Below the pieces are notes generated by a model that was not told the DNA's origin, ran no database searches, and saw only the letters and a program-made list of their open reading frames with translations. The position numbers and the translations under genes were made by a program. Of a stretch of 37,537 nucleotides of DNA, positions 16,297 through 24,629 are shown piece after piece (the first letter of the stretch is position 1; every line of letters starts with the position of its first letter). Source of the stretch: Micavibrio sp. UBA7689 (GTDB lineage Bacteria; Pseudomonadota; Alphaproteobacteria; Micavibrionales; Micavibrionaceae); contig DLGR01000031.1 in assembly GCA_002482805.1 (NCBI GenBank), positions 1 to 37,537 of the forward strand, written 5' to 3'.

Positions 16297-17740
16297 ACCA
16301 CAGACCGCCATCACCCCCACGCGGGCCGATGATTTCCCCGGCTGGTATCAGGCCGTGATCAAAGCCGCCGACATGGCAGAAAATTCTTCCGTGCGCGGAT
16401 GTATGGTGATCAAGCCGTATGGCTTTGCGTTGTGGGAAAATATTCAAAAATATTTCGATGCGATTATCAAAGAACTCGATGTTCAGAACGCATATTTCCC
16501 GTTGCTGATCCCCATGAGCTATCTGGCGAAAGAAGCCGAACACGTTGAAGGCTTCGCCAAGGAGTGCGCTGTGGTAACGCACCACCGTCTGGAACAGGGG
16601 CCGAATGGGGGGCTTATTCCGGCGGAAAGCGCGAAGCTCGAAGAGCCTTTGATCATCCGCCCGACATCCGAAACCATCATCGGCGAGAGTATGGCAAAAT
16701 GGGTGCAATCCTATCGTGACTTGCCGCTGAAGTTAAACCAATGGTGCAACGTGCTTCGTTGGGAGATGCGCACGCGTTTGTTTCTGCGCACCGCTGAATT
16801 CCTGTGGCAAGAAGGCCATAACGCGTTTGAAACCTATGATGACGCGAAAGAAGACGCGTTGAAAATGGTGCATGCCTATGCGGATTTTGCCGAGCAATAC
16901 ATGGCGATCCCAGTGTTCCGCGGCGAGAAGACCGAGGACGAGCGCTTCCCCGGCGCCATCAACACCTATGCGATGGAAGCGATGATGCAGGATGGCAAAG
17001 CCCTGCAAGCCGCGACCTCGCACAATCTCGGCCAGAACTTCGCGCACTCATCCGAGATTAAATTCCAAGGCCGCGAAGGCAAAGAAGAATTTGCATGGAC
17101 CACGTCGTGGGGTATGTCGACCCGCACGATCGGCGGAATGATCATGGTGCACGGTGATGATGACGGCATGATCATGCCACCGCGCCTCGCGCCCGTTCAA
17201 ATCCAGATCATTCCCGTGATGAAAGACGACCGTGATCAGGCTTTACTCGATTACTGCGACGCGTTGAAAAAACAACTGAAGGCCAAAGGTTTGCGCGCAG
17301 CAGTGGACTCTAGCGAAGCCCGCACGCCCGATAAAATGTGGGGCTGCGTCAAAAAAGGCGTTCCGATCCGTGTTGAAATCGGAGGACGTGAAATGGCAGA
17401 AGGCAAATTGACCCATGTACGCCGTGATATCGGCAAGGATTCCAAAGCGACTGTGTCGGTGGATGAGTTCGTAAACGGTGCGGAAAAACTTCTGGCCGAA
17501 ATTCATGATGCGTTGTTTGCACGTGCGAAGAAATTCCGCGACGAGCATGTGTTTGAAGTCAAAACCATCAAGGAAGTGGCCGAGTTTTTTGCCGCCGAGA
17601 AGGTTGGTTTCTGTAAGGTTGATACCGCGTTGCTTCAAGAGAAAGAATGGGAAACCGTTAAAAAAGAATACTCCCTGACGCCGCGTTGCATGCCATTTGA
17701 ATTCAACGGCGCCAAAGTTCTGATCGCGAAGTCGTACTGA
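16268..17740 (+). CDS. proS: Prolyl-tRNA synthetase, archaeal/eukaryotic type
   Basis: This class II synthetase charges tRNA-Pro with proline. The ATG at 16268 has an ideal AAGGA 5 bases upstream and gives 490 residues. The core motifs (VRGCMVIKPYGFALWENIQ, EHVEGFAKECAVVTH, EEPLIIRPTSETII, NVLRWEMRTRLFLRTAEFLW, EAMMQDGKALQAATSHNLGQ) match the archaeal/eukaryotic-like ProRS (ProS type 3), with a C-terminal zinc-like domain ending in Tyr (IAKSY). The usual alphaproteobacterial ProRS is a shorter bacterial-type enzyme without this C-terminal extension, yet the gene sits in the normal slot between DUF1467 and lolC. It overlaps lolC by one base. Function is certain; type is very likely. Confidence 0.96.
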   Translation: MNNPAPKSNKPQTAITPTRADDFPGWYQAVIKAADMAENSSVRGCMVIKPYGFALWENIQKYFDAIIKELDVQNAYFPLLIPMSYLAKEAEHVEGFAKECAVVTHHRLEQGPNGGLIPAESAKLEEPLIIRPTSETIIGESMAKWVQSYRDLPLKLNQWCNVLRWEMRTRLFLRTAEFLWQEGHNAFETYDDAKEDALKMVHAYADFAEQYMAIPVFRGEKTEDERFPGAINTYAMEAMMQDGKALQAATSHNLGQNFAHSSEIKFQGREGKEEFAWTTSWGMSTRTIGGMIMVHGDDDGMIMPPRLAPVQIQIIPVMKDDRDQALLDYCDALKKQLKAKGLRAAVDSSEARTPDKMWGCVKKGVPIRVEIGGREMAEGKLTHVRRDIGKDSKATVSVDEFVNGAEKLLAEIHDALFARAKKFRDEHVFEVKTIKEVAEFFAAEKVGFCKVDTALLQEKEWETVKKEYSLTPRCMPFEFNGAKVLIAKSY

Positions 17741-18984
17741 TGGCCTTTTCCCCCTTCGAACGCATGATGGCAGGAAGATACCTTCGGGCACGCAAGGCGG
17801 AGGGTTTTGTTTCCGTGATCGCGGGATTTTCGTTCATGGGCATTATGCTCGGCGTTGCTACGCTGATCATAGTAATGTCTGTTATGAACGGCTTCCGCGA
17901 GGAACTGGTTGGGCGCATTCTAGGTTTGAACGGTCACCTGAATGTTTATGCGACACAGGGGCCGCTTTATAACTACGCGGATATGGTCGACAAGATCGCG
18001 AATACTGCGGGGGTTAAATCCGTACGCCCGATGATTGAAGGGCAGGTTCTGGTGTCCGCCAACCAGACCGCGAGCGGCGCGATGGTGCGCGCTTTGACCG
18101 CCGAGGATTTTGCGACCAAGCCTATTTTGTCGGATGGTATCACGGCGGGTGATATTTCCAATTTTAAAGAAAACCATGTAGCCATCGGCGTAAACATGGC
18201 CGAGCGCATGAAATTAAAGCTAGGTGATTCCATCACATTGCTTTCACCCAAAGGTAAGGCTACCCCGTTCGGCACCGTGCCGCGGTCCGCAAGCTATGTC
18301 GTAATGATGGTTTTCGATGTCGGTATGTACGAATACAATAACGGTTTTGTATTCATGCCGCTTGAGGCGGCGCAAAAATTCTTCCAGATGGAAGATGCCG
18401 TAAACACACTCGAAATCATGGCGGATTCGCCCATGAACATAGAGCGCGTAAAAGAAGACGTGACATTCGCCGTGAATAACGAAGCCAAGGTTTATGATTG
18501 GCGCGATGCGAACAAATCCTTCATCAACGCTCTGAACGTAGAGCGCAACGTAATGTTCCTGATTTTGACCCTCATCATCATTGTGGCGGCATTCAACATC
18601 ATCTCTTCTATGATTATGCTGGTAAAAGACAAAGGTAAGGATATCGCCATTATGCGCACAATGGGGGCGAGCCGCGGCATGATGCTTCGCATATTCATTT
18701 TGACGGGGGCTAGCATCGGCGTGGCGGGAACGTTCTTTGGGGCTTTGCTAGGTATTTTGTTCGCCACGAACATCGAATCCATCCGTCAGTTCATTCAAGG
18801 ACTGACGGGGACGGATTTGTTCGCGGCGGAGATTTATTTCCTCTCACAATTACCCGCTATAATCGAATGGCAGGAAGTTTTCACTGTTATCGGAATGGCG
18901 CTCGTTATTTCTATCGCCGCAACCATCTATCCGGCATGGCGTGCGTCGCGTTTGGATCCTGTGGAGGCGCTGCGTTATGAGTGA
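17740..18984 (+). CDS. lolC: Lipoprotein-releasing system permease, LolC/LolE family
   Basis: This is the inner-membrane permease of the LolCDE-type ABC transporter, which extracts mature lipoproteins and passes them to LolA. It has 414 residues: an N-terminal helix (SVIAGFSFMGIMLGVATLIIV), a large periplasmic domain, and three C-terminal FtsX-type helices (starting with VMFLILTLIIIVAAFNIISS). The sequence KDKGKDIAIMRTMGASRGMMLRIF is the coupling region. Only one permease gene is present, so a homodimer (often called LolF) is likely. The start overlaps proS, and the stop overlaps lolD by 8 nt. Confidence 0.95.
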   Translation: MAFSPFERMMAGRYLRARKAEGFVSVIAGFSFMGIMLGVATLIIVMSVMNGFREELVGRILGLNGHLNVYATQGPLYNYADMVDKIANTAGVKSVRPMIEGQVLVSANQTASGAMVRALTAEDFATKPILSDGITAGDISNFKENHVAIGVNMAERMKLKLGDSITLLSPKGKATPFGTVPRSASYVVMMVFDVGMYEYNNGFVFMPLEAAQKFFQMEDAVNTLEIMADSPMNIERVKEDVTFAVNNEAKVYDWRDANKSFINALNVERNVMFLILTLIIIVAAFNIISSMIMLVKDKGKDIAIMRTMGASRGMMLRIFILTGASIGVAGTFFGALLGILFATNIESIRQFIQGLTGTDLFAAEIYFLSQLPAIIEWQEVFTVIGMALVISIAATIYPAWRASRLDPVEALRYE

Positions 18985-19660
18985 GGTGCTTCTCAAAACA
19001 GTTGCGTTGCAACGCGTGTACCAACAAGGTGGCGAAAGCCTCACCGTTTTGCACAACGCGGATATCGAAATCAAATCGGGCGAAATTGTTGCGCTCGTCG
19101 GCCCTTCTGGATCGGGGAAATCGACACTGCTACAAATGGCGGGATTGCTCGATAAGCCCACGGCGGGAAAAATATTTATCGCGGGTGAAGACGCCAGCGA
19201 CAGAAACGATGATGAGCGCCGCACGGCTTTGCGCCGTCAATTCATTGGCTTCGTTTATCAATTCCACTATCTTCTGCCTGAATTCACCGCGCTCGAAAAC
19301 GTGGTTATTCCGCAAATGATCGCAGGGAAATCCCGTAAAGCGTCCGAAGAAAAAGCCAAGGAGCTTTTGACACGTTTGAAACTTGATCACCGTTTTACGC
19401 ACCGTCCCGCAAGATTATCCGGCGGGGAACAGCAACGTGTCGCTATGGCGCGTGCGCTTGCGAACGGTCCTAAACTTCTTTTGGCGGACGAGCCTACGGG
19501 CAACCTCGATCCGGAAACATCCGAAGGCGTGTTCGATATGCTCACCGAACTCGTGCGTGCTACGGGTATCGGCGCGATGATCGCTACCCACAATATGGAC
19601 CTTGCCGAGCGCATGGACCGTATTCTGGAGCTAAAAGCAGGGCGGATAATCAGCTATTAA
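18977..19660 (+). CDS. lolD: Lipoprotein-releasing system ATP-binding protein
   Basis: This is the ATPase of the lipoprotein exporter, partner of the preceding permease. The ATG at 18977 gives 227 residues; the frame is open further upstream, but that part lies inside lolC. Walker A is GPSGSGKST, the Q-loop region is FVYQFHYLLPEF, the ABC signature is LSGGEQQRVAMARAL, and Walker B is LLLADEPTGNLD. The LLPEFTALENV segment is typical of LolD within the MacB/LolD group. dnaE starts 39 bases downstream. Confidence 0.97.
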   Translation: MSEVLLKTVALQRVYQQGGESLTVLHNADIEIKSGEIVALVGPSGSGKSTLLQMAGLLDKPTAGKIFIAGEDASDRNDDERRTALRRQFIGFVYQFHYLLPEFTALENVVIPQMIAGKSRKASEEKAKELLTRLKLDHRFTHRPARLSGGEQQRVAMARALANGPKLLLADEPTGNLDPETSEGVFDMLTELVRATGIGAMIATHNMDLAERMDRILELKAGRIISY

Positions 19661-19688
19661 GGCTTGAATTAACGCGCCTCACTTGCTG

Positions 19689-19694
19689 TAATAC
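19689..19694 (+). promoter_or_regulatory. Possible -10 box for dnaE
   Basis: TAATAC matches the sigma-70 -10 consensus at 4-5 positions and lies 5 bases before the dnaE ATG. The best -35 candidate, TTGAAT at 19664-19669, has a long 19-base spacer. If used, transcription would begin at or near the start codon and give a leaderless message, which would explain the missing ribosome site. This is a weak prediction. Confidence 0.3.
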
Positions 19695-19699
19695 TCCTC

Positions 19700-22600
19700 A
19701 TGGAACCCTTCATTCATTTGCATGTTCATTCGGCGTATTCGCTCGCCGAGGGCGCGATCCGTATCAAAGATCTCGTCAAGCGCTGCAAATATAACGACAT
19801 GCCCGCCGTGGCAGTGACCGACACCAATAATTTGTTTGGTGCGCTCGAATTCGCTTTGGCGGCGGCGGAAGAGGGTATCCAGCCCATCATCGGCGCACAG
19901 ATCACCATGGAAGATGCCGCCCAAATCGTTTTGCTGTGCCAGAGCGAGCAGGGATACCACAATTTGTGTAAACTTGTGTCCGATGGTTATATGGGTGGCG
20001 CTGGTGGTAAGGATTTTGTCGCTTCATACGAGGAAGTTGCAAAAAATAACGCGGACATTATCTGTCTCTCGGGTGGTCCGGTCTTTGGCGTGGTCGACCA
20101 TACAAAATTAAAGTTTCTCCATAAAACATTCGGCGACAGATTCTACATAGAATTGCAGCGCCACGAAGATTACCGCGAAGACCAAGCAGAAGATGCGCTC
20201 GTTGATTTCGCATATGCAGAGAATATCCCTCTGGTTGCAACCAATGACTGCTATTTTGCCGATCCCACGATGCACGAGGCGCACGATGCGTTGCTTTGTA
20301 TCGCAGAAGGCCGCTATGTGAACGAGGTAGAGCGTCGCCGTGTGACCAAACATCATTTTTTCAAATCCGCCGAGGACATGGAGAAGATGTTCAAGGATTT
20401 GCCGGAGGCAATAAACAACACAGCTGTTATCGCGCGGCGTTGCCATTTCCTCCTCAAGGCCATCAAGCCGATTTTGCCGCCGTTCAAAACCGAGAGCGGT
20501 CGCAACGAAGTGGAAGAATTGAAAGCGCAGGCGCGCGAAGGTCTTGCGTGGCGGCTAGAAAACTATGTTGCCAAAGATGCCGATCACACACCTTATAAGG
20601 AGCGTTTGGAGTTCGAGCTGGAAACCATCGCCTCGATGGGTTTTCCGGGATACTTCCTGATCGTTTCGGACTTTATCAAATGGGCCAAGGATCATGGTAT
20701 TCCCGTGGGACCGGGGCGGGGTTCAGGCGCGGGTTCGGTTGTAGCTTGGGCGCTCAAAATTACCGACTTGGATCCGTTGCAATTCAATCTGCTGTTCGAG
20801 CGTTTTTTGAACCCCGAACGTGTGTCCATGCCGGACTTCGACGTCGACTTCTGCCAAGATCGCCGCGACGAAGTGATCAGCTACGTACAACAACGCTACG
20901 GCAAAGACCGTGTGGCGCAGATCATTACGTTCGGTAAGCTTCAGGCGCGTAACACCGTGCGCGATGTGGGACGTGTGTTGCAGGTTCCATATGGTCAGGT
21001 GGACCGCCTTGCCAAAATGATTCCGAACAATCCCGCAAATCCTGTGACGTTGCAGGAAGCCATAGATGGCGATGCGGATTTGCGTGCAATGCGCGATCAA
21101 GACGAAACCAGCCAGAAACTGATCAACATTGCTTTGCAGTTGGAAGGCTTATACCGCCACGCGTCCACGCACGCGGCGGGCGTGGTGATTTCCGATCGTC
21201 CGTTGTACCAGCTTTCGCCGCTTTACCGCGATCCGCGTTCGGATATGCCTGTGACGCAGTTCAACATGAAATATGTGGAACAGGCGGGTTTGGTAAAATT
21301 CGACTTTTTGGGTTTGAAAACCCTGACCGTCGTCCAAAAAACTTTACAGTTCATCAAAGAAGTCCATGGCAAGGATATAGATATCCTGCAAATCCCGCTC
21401 GACGATGAAAAAGCGTACGAGATGATCGCGAACGGCGAATCCATCGGCGTGTTCCAGTTGGAAAGTTCGGGCATGAAGGACACGCTGCGGCGCATGAAGC
21501 CGAACCGCATCGAAGATATTATCGCGCTCGTCGCTTTGTATCGCCCTGGCCCTATGGACAACATTCCGAAATATGTTTCTGTGAAGGACGGCAAGGAAGA
21601 GCCTGATTATCTGCACCCAAAACTGCAACCGATGCTGGAGGAAACCTACGGCATCATGGTCTATCAGGAACAGGTTATGCAGGCCGCGCAGATTTTGTCA
21701 GGCTATACGCTAGGAGGTGCCGATTTGCTTCGCCGCGCCATGGGTAAAAAGATTAAATCAGAAATGGATGCGCAGCAGGCCATGTTCGTACAAGGTGCGA
21801 AGGAACATTCGGGCGTTCCCGCAAAGCAGGCGGAGAATATTTTTATCCAGATCGAAAAATTCGCAGGATACGGTTTCAATAAATCGCACGCGGCGGCTTA
21901 TGCGATCGTCGCGTATCAAACCGCGTGGTTGAAATCCAATTATCCCGTCGAGTTTATGGCGGCATCCATGACCCTCGATTACGGCAACACGGACAAGCTA
22001 GCCATTTTCAAACAAGAAATCGACCGGATGGGGTTAAAACTCCTCCCGCCCGATATTAACAAATCCGGCGTTATGTTCGTGGTTGATGAAGGCAATATTC
22101 TTTACGCGCTTGCTGCTTTGAAGGGCGTGGGTTTCGGTTCCATGGAAAAGCTTGTACAGGACAGAAACGCTAAAGGCGCGTTCAAATCTCTGCCTGATTT
22201 TGTGAACAGGCTGGATTCCAAAGTCATTAACAAAAAAGGGTTCGAGCAATTGGCCTGCGCGGGGGCGTTTGATTCCATTTATCCCAACCGCGCGCAATTG
22301 TACGAAAATGTCGAAACGCTGCTTCGCCATGCACAAACACAAGCCGATGAAAGATCTACGGGGCAGGTGAGCCTGTTTGGTGACGCGCAGGATGCAAGTG
22401 AATCCTTGCCGCCGATCAAGGAAACGCAAAATTGGGACATTCTGGAGAAGCTTCGCTACGAATTCGATGCTGTAGGTTTTTATCTCTCATCCCATCCACT
22501 TGATACGAAAACCGCGCAGTTGGAGCGCATGCGCATTGTCTCCTTTGCCAAACTGCGCGAGGAACTGGACCGTAAGCCGTCAAACCGCGTGCAGATGGCA

Positions 22601-23068
22601 GGCATTTTGATTAAAAAGGTCGAAAAAGTTTCGGCCAAATCCGGAAACAAGTTTGCTTTTTTGCAAATGTCCGATGCCACGGGTGTATACGAGGTGATGA
22701 TCTTCTCGGAAACATTGTCCCGCACACGCCCATTGCTGGAACCTGGCAATGCATTGTTATTGACGGTGGATGCGGATATTAAAGACGATCAGGTGCGCTT
22801 GCTGGGCCAGATCATCACACCGCTCGATGACACTCTTGCGGAGAAACTGGCGGAATTGAATGTTCATATCGATGCCGCCGCGCCTATCAAGAAAATCCAT
22901 GACCTGATCAATATTGAAGGCAATGGCAACGTGAAAGTAAATGTCTTTGCCTATATGAACGACGGGCAGGTGGCCGAGATCAACCTGAAAGGCCGTTGGA
23001 CATTATCACCTGCCGCCATTGCGGCCATACGTTCGACCCCCGGTGTTATCCGCATAGCTGAGCGATAA
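19700..23068 (+). CDS. dnaE: DNA polymerase III alpha subunit
   Basis: This is the replicative polymerase catalytic subunit, with 1122 residues. It has an N-terminal PHP domain (FIHLHVHSAYSLAEGAIRI), the palm with GPGRGSGAGSVVAWAL and the catalytic Asp pair D381 and D383 in MPDFDVDF, the third Asp in VKFDFLGLKTL, a helix-hairpin-helix region, and a C-terminal OB domain (VQMAGILIKKVEKVSAKSG). Length is close to other alphaproteobacterial DnaE1 proteins. No ribosome site is visible before the ATG. The stop is followed 3 bases later by an acyltransferase gene, so the two are likely cotranscribed. Confidence 0.97.
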   Translation: MEPFIHLHVHSAYSLAEGAIRIKDLVKRCKYNDMPAVAVTDTNNLFGALEFALAAAEEGIQPIIGAQITMEDAAQIVLLCQSEQGYHNLCKLVSDGYMGGAGGKDFVASYEEVAKNNADIICLSGGPVFGVVDHTKLKFLHKTFGDRFYIELQRHEDYREDQAEDALVDFAYAENIPLVATNDCYFADPTMHEAHDALLCIAEGRYVNEVERRRVTKHHFFKSAEDMEKMFKDLPEAINNTAVIARRCHFLLKAIKPILPPFKTESGRNEVEELKAQAREGLAWRLENYVAKDADHTPYKERLEFELETIASMGFPGYFLIVSDFIKWAKDHGIPVGPGRGSGAGSVVAWALKITDLDPLQFNLLFERFLNPERVSMPDFDVDFCQDRRDEVISYVQQRYGKDRVAQIITFGKLQARNTVRDVGRVLQVPYGQVDRLAKMIPNNPANPVTLQEAIDGDADLRAMRDQDETSQKLINIALQLEGLYRHASTHAAGVVISDRPLYQLSPLYRDPRSDMPVTQFNMKYVEQAGLVKFDFLGLKTLTVVQKTLQFIKEVHGKDIDILQIPLDDEKAYEMIANGESIGVFQLESSGMKDTLRRMKPNRIEDIIALVALYRPGPMDNIPKYVSVKDGKEEPDYLHPKLQPMLEETYGIMVYQEQVMQAAQILSGYTLGGADLLRRAMGKKIKSEMDAQQAMFVQGAKEHSGVPAKQAENIFIQIEKFAGYGFNKSHAAAYAIVAYQTAWLKSNYPVEFMAASMTLDYGNTDKLAIFKQEIDRMGLKLLPPDINKSGVMFVVDEGNILYALAALKGVGFGSMEKLVQDRNAKGAFKSLPDFVNRLDSKVINKKGFEQLACAGAFDSIYPNRAQLYENVETLLRHAQTQADERSTGQVSLFGDAQDASESLPPIKETQNWDILEKLRYEFDAVGFYLSSHPLDTKTAQLERMRIVSFAKLREELDRKPSNRVQMAGILIKKVEKVSAKSGNKFAFLQMSDATGVYEVMIFSETLSRTRPLLEPGNALLLTVDADIKDDQVRLLGQIITPLDDTLAEKLAELNVHIDAAAPIKKIHDLINIEGNGNVKVNVFAYMNDGQVAEINLKGRWTLSPAAIAAIRSTPGVIRIAER

Positions 23069-23071
23069 ACC

Positions 23072-24205
23072 ATGAGCTTGGCGGGGGGATTTCAAAAATA
23101 TTTCGCTGATGATGTCCTGCCAAATGACACACAAGAAGTTCGTCTACATATTCTGGATGGGATGCGCGGTTGGGCGGCGCTTTCGGTTGTGCTCTTCCAT
23201 TTTTTCTATGAATTGTTTGGCGAAATTTATCCCGTGTTCCGTGCGGATTATGCCCATTTCCTGACCAACGGGCCGTTTGCGGTTGTAGTGTTCTTTATTT
23301 TGTCTGGGCAGGCGCTTTCGGTTTCCTACATTCAGAAAAGAAACAAGGAGAGCTTGAACCGTATGGCGATCAAACGCTATCCGCGTCTGGCTATTCCCGT
23401 TCTGGCCTCATGTTTGATAGTGTATGTGTTGATGAAATGCGGATTGGTATGGAATGTGCAGGCGGCGGAAATTGTCGGGCGTCAGGATTGGCTCGGTTCT
23501 TTTATTAATGTAGAGCCAAGTTTTGCAGGCATGCTGAAAGATGGCCTGTTCAATGCGTTTGTCAGTTTCAGTAATTACAATTTATTTTTGTGGACCATGA
23601 AGTACGAGCTTTTGGGTTCGGCTTTTGTTTTCGTGCTTTTGTATGGTTATAGATTTTTGATCAGCCCTGTAGTAATTTGCCTGTTGTTGGGATTTATCAG
23701 TCTCGCGCCGGCACCGTTCATAAGCTGTTTTTTCTTCGGCGTTGCGTTTTCGCTGTTTCACATCAACGGATTTTTTGAAAAGCTTCGCGAGAATAAGGCT
23801 TGGCAATATGTGGGGCCAACCCTTTTGGCGATGATAGTCGCATTCGATGTTGTCTATTGCCCTCAGAGCGACCAGATAGACAGGCTACATATTCTTATCG
23901 CCCTGCTTTTTGTTTTTGTTGCGCAGACGAACAAAATCCTGAGCCGTTTTTTCGAAATGAAACTTTCGCAAATCCTCGGGAAGCTTTCCTTCCCCGTTTA
24001 CCTCGTGCATCTGGCGGTACTGGTTTCTGTTACGTCATGGATGATCGTGCGCTTGCCTGCCGCACCGAGCGTGGCCGATGCGCTGATGATAGGCGGAGCA
24101 GGGGTTGTGATTTCCTACATCGCGGCATTGATTTTTCTGCCCATCGAAGTTTTCACCGCGCGGGTCGGAACCATGCTTGCAGCTTTTAAAATCGGTAAGG
24201 CCTAA
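23072..24205 (+). CDS. Acyltransferase-3 family membrane protein
   Basis: This 377-residue integral membrane protein has about ten hydrophobic segments and belongs to the acyltransferase 3 (OafA/YrhL-like) family. The N-terminal motif RLHILDGMRGWAALSVVLFH contains R32 and the family's conserved His at position 43; FFILSGQALS and a later FPVYLVHL are also typical. Such proteins O-acetylate polysaccharides, peptidoglycan or lipids at the inner membrane; the substrate here cannot be read from sequence. It starts 3 bases after dnaE, which is not a usual pairing. Its stop overlaps by a few bases the end of the convergent small gene at 24202-24414, and no terminator is visible. Confidence 0.88.
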   Translation: MSLAGGFQKYFADDVLPNDTQEVRLHILDGMRGWAALSVVLFHFFYELFGEIYPVFRADYAHFLTNGPFAVVVFFILSGQALSVSYIQKRNKESLNRMAIKRYPRLAIPVLASCLIVYVLMKCGLVWNVQAAEIVGRQDWLGSFINVEPSFAGMLKDGLFNAFVSFSNYNLFLWTMKYELLGSAFVFVLLYGYRFLISPVVICLLLGFISLAPAPFISCFFFGVAFSLFHINGFFEKLRENKAWQYVGPTLLAMIVAFDVVYCPQSDQIDRLHILIALLFVFVAQTNKILSRFFEMKLSQILGKLSFPVYLVHLAVLVSVTSWMIVRLPAAPSVADALMIGGAGVVISYIAALIFLPIEVFTARVGTMLAAFKIGKA

Positions 24206-24414
24206 TTGTAAAAGGGCGCGTAGTCCGCCTTGCTGGCGGCACGTCTTTCAGCGGGGCTTTTCTGCGTCAGTATCGTTACAGGCGCAGGAGGTGGTGTACG
24301 TTCATACAGCCACGGATATGCCAAACGTTGCGCGGTCATGCGCTGAAGGTGTTCATCAAAATTGATCTTGACGCTCGCGGCCGTGGTGAAAAGCATCTTT
24401 TTGGAAGGCATCAT
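24202..24414 (-). CDS. Small hypothetical protein
   Basis: I do not recognise this 70-residue protein. It is basic, with a Pro-rich middle (YERTPPPAPVTIL) and no membrane segment. A strong AGGAG lies 4 bases before the minus-strand ATG, which argues that it is translated. It converges on and overlaps the acyltransferase stop by 4 bases, and is divergent from rpsB. Confidence 0.5.
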   Translation of the reverse strand: MMPSKKMLFTTAASVKINFDEHLQRMTAQRLAYPWLYERTPPPAPVTILTQKSPAERRAASKADYAPFYN

Positions 24415-24454
24415 AAAGCTCCTCTATTACCACTTTCGAAATTACATATTATAA

Positions 24455-24500
24455 AGGGGCTGTCTAGCCGTTTTTCCTTGCTTTTCCGCCCCTAAAACGG
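24455..24500. repeat. Nested inverted repeats upstream of rpsB
   Basis: AGGGGC (24455-24460) is complementary to GCCCCT (24488-24493), and CCGTTTT (24468-24474) to AAAACGG (24494-24500). The pairings interlock rather than nest cleanly, so only one could form at a time. They overlap the predicted rpsB promoter and could be operator sites for either divergent gene. Confidence 0.3.
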
Positions 24501-24506
24501 CATAAA
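24478..24506 (+). promoter_or_regulatory. Predicted rpsB promoter
   Basis: TTGCTT (24478-24483) and CATAAA (24501-24506) are separated by 17 bases and each match the sigma-70 consensus at four of six positions. The bases after the -10 (CCGCCC) form a GC-rich discriminator, a feature of ribosomal promoters under stringent control. Transcription would start near 24513 and leave a leader of about 115 bases. Confidence 0.4.
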
Positions 24507-24512
24507 CCGCCC

Positions 24513-24629
24513 AAGAAGCATGTTGCTTCAAATTCACAGATGGGTTCCTAAACCGGTGTTGAAAGGCTAAGTCCTTGAAAACCAAGGCTCATCGAGGAAA
24601 CAACCGGATATAAAAAGGAGACCATATCC
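24513..24629 (+). promoter_or_regulatory. rpsB 5' leader with hairpin
   Basis: The leader contains CCTTG (24573-24577) pairing with CAAGG (24583-24587) around a 5-base loop, then an AAGGAG ribosome site 9 bases before the ATG. Ribosomal protein S2 represses its own operon through the leader in other bacteria; whether this leader does so is inference. Confidence 0.35.

Noticed and set aside
19780..19850. PHP domain of DnaE reads TDTNN rather than TDHxN
   Set aside because: This form is, as far as I recall, usual in alphaproteobacterial DnaE and is not a sign of special loss in this protein.
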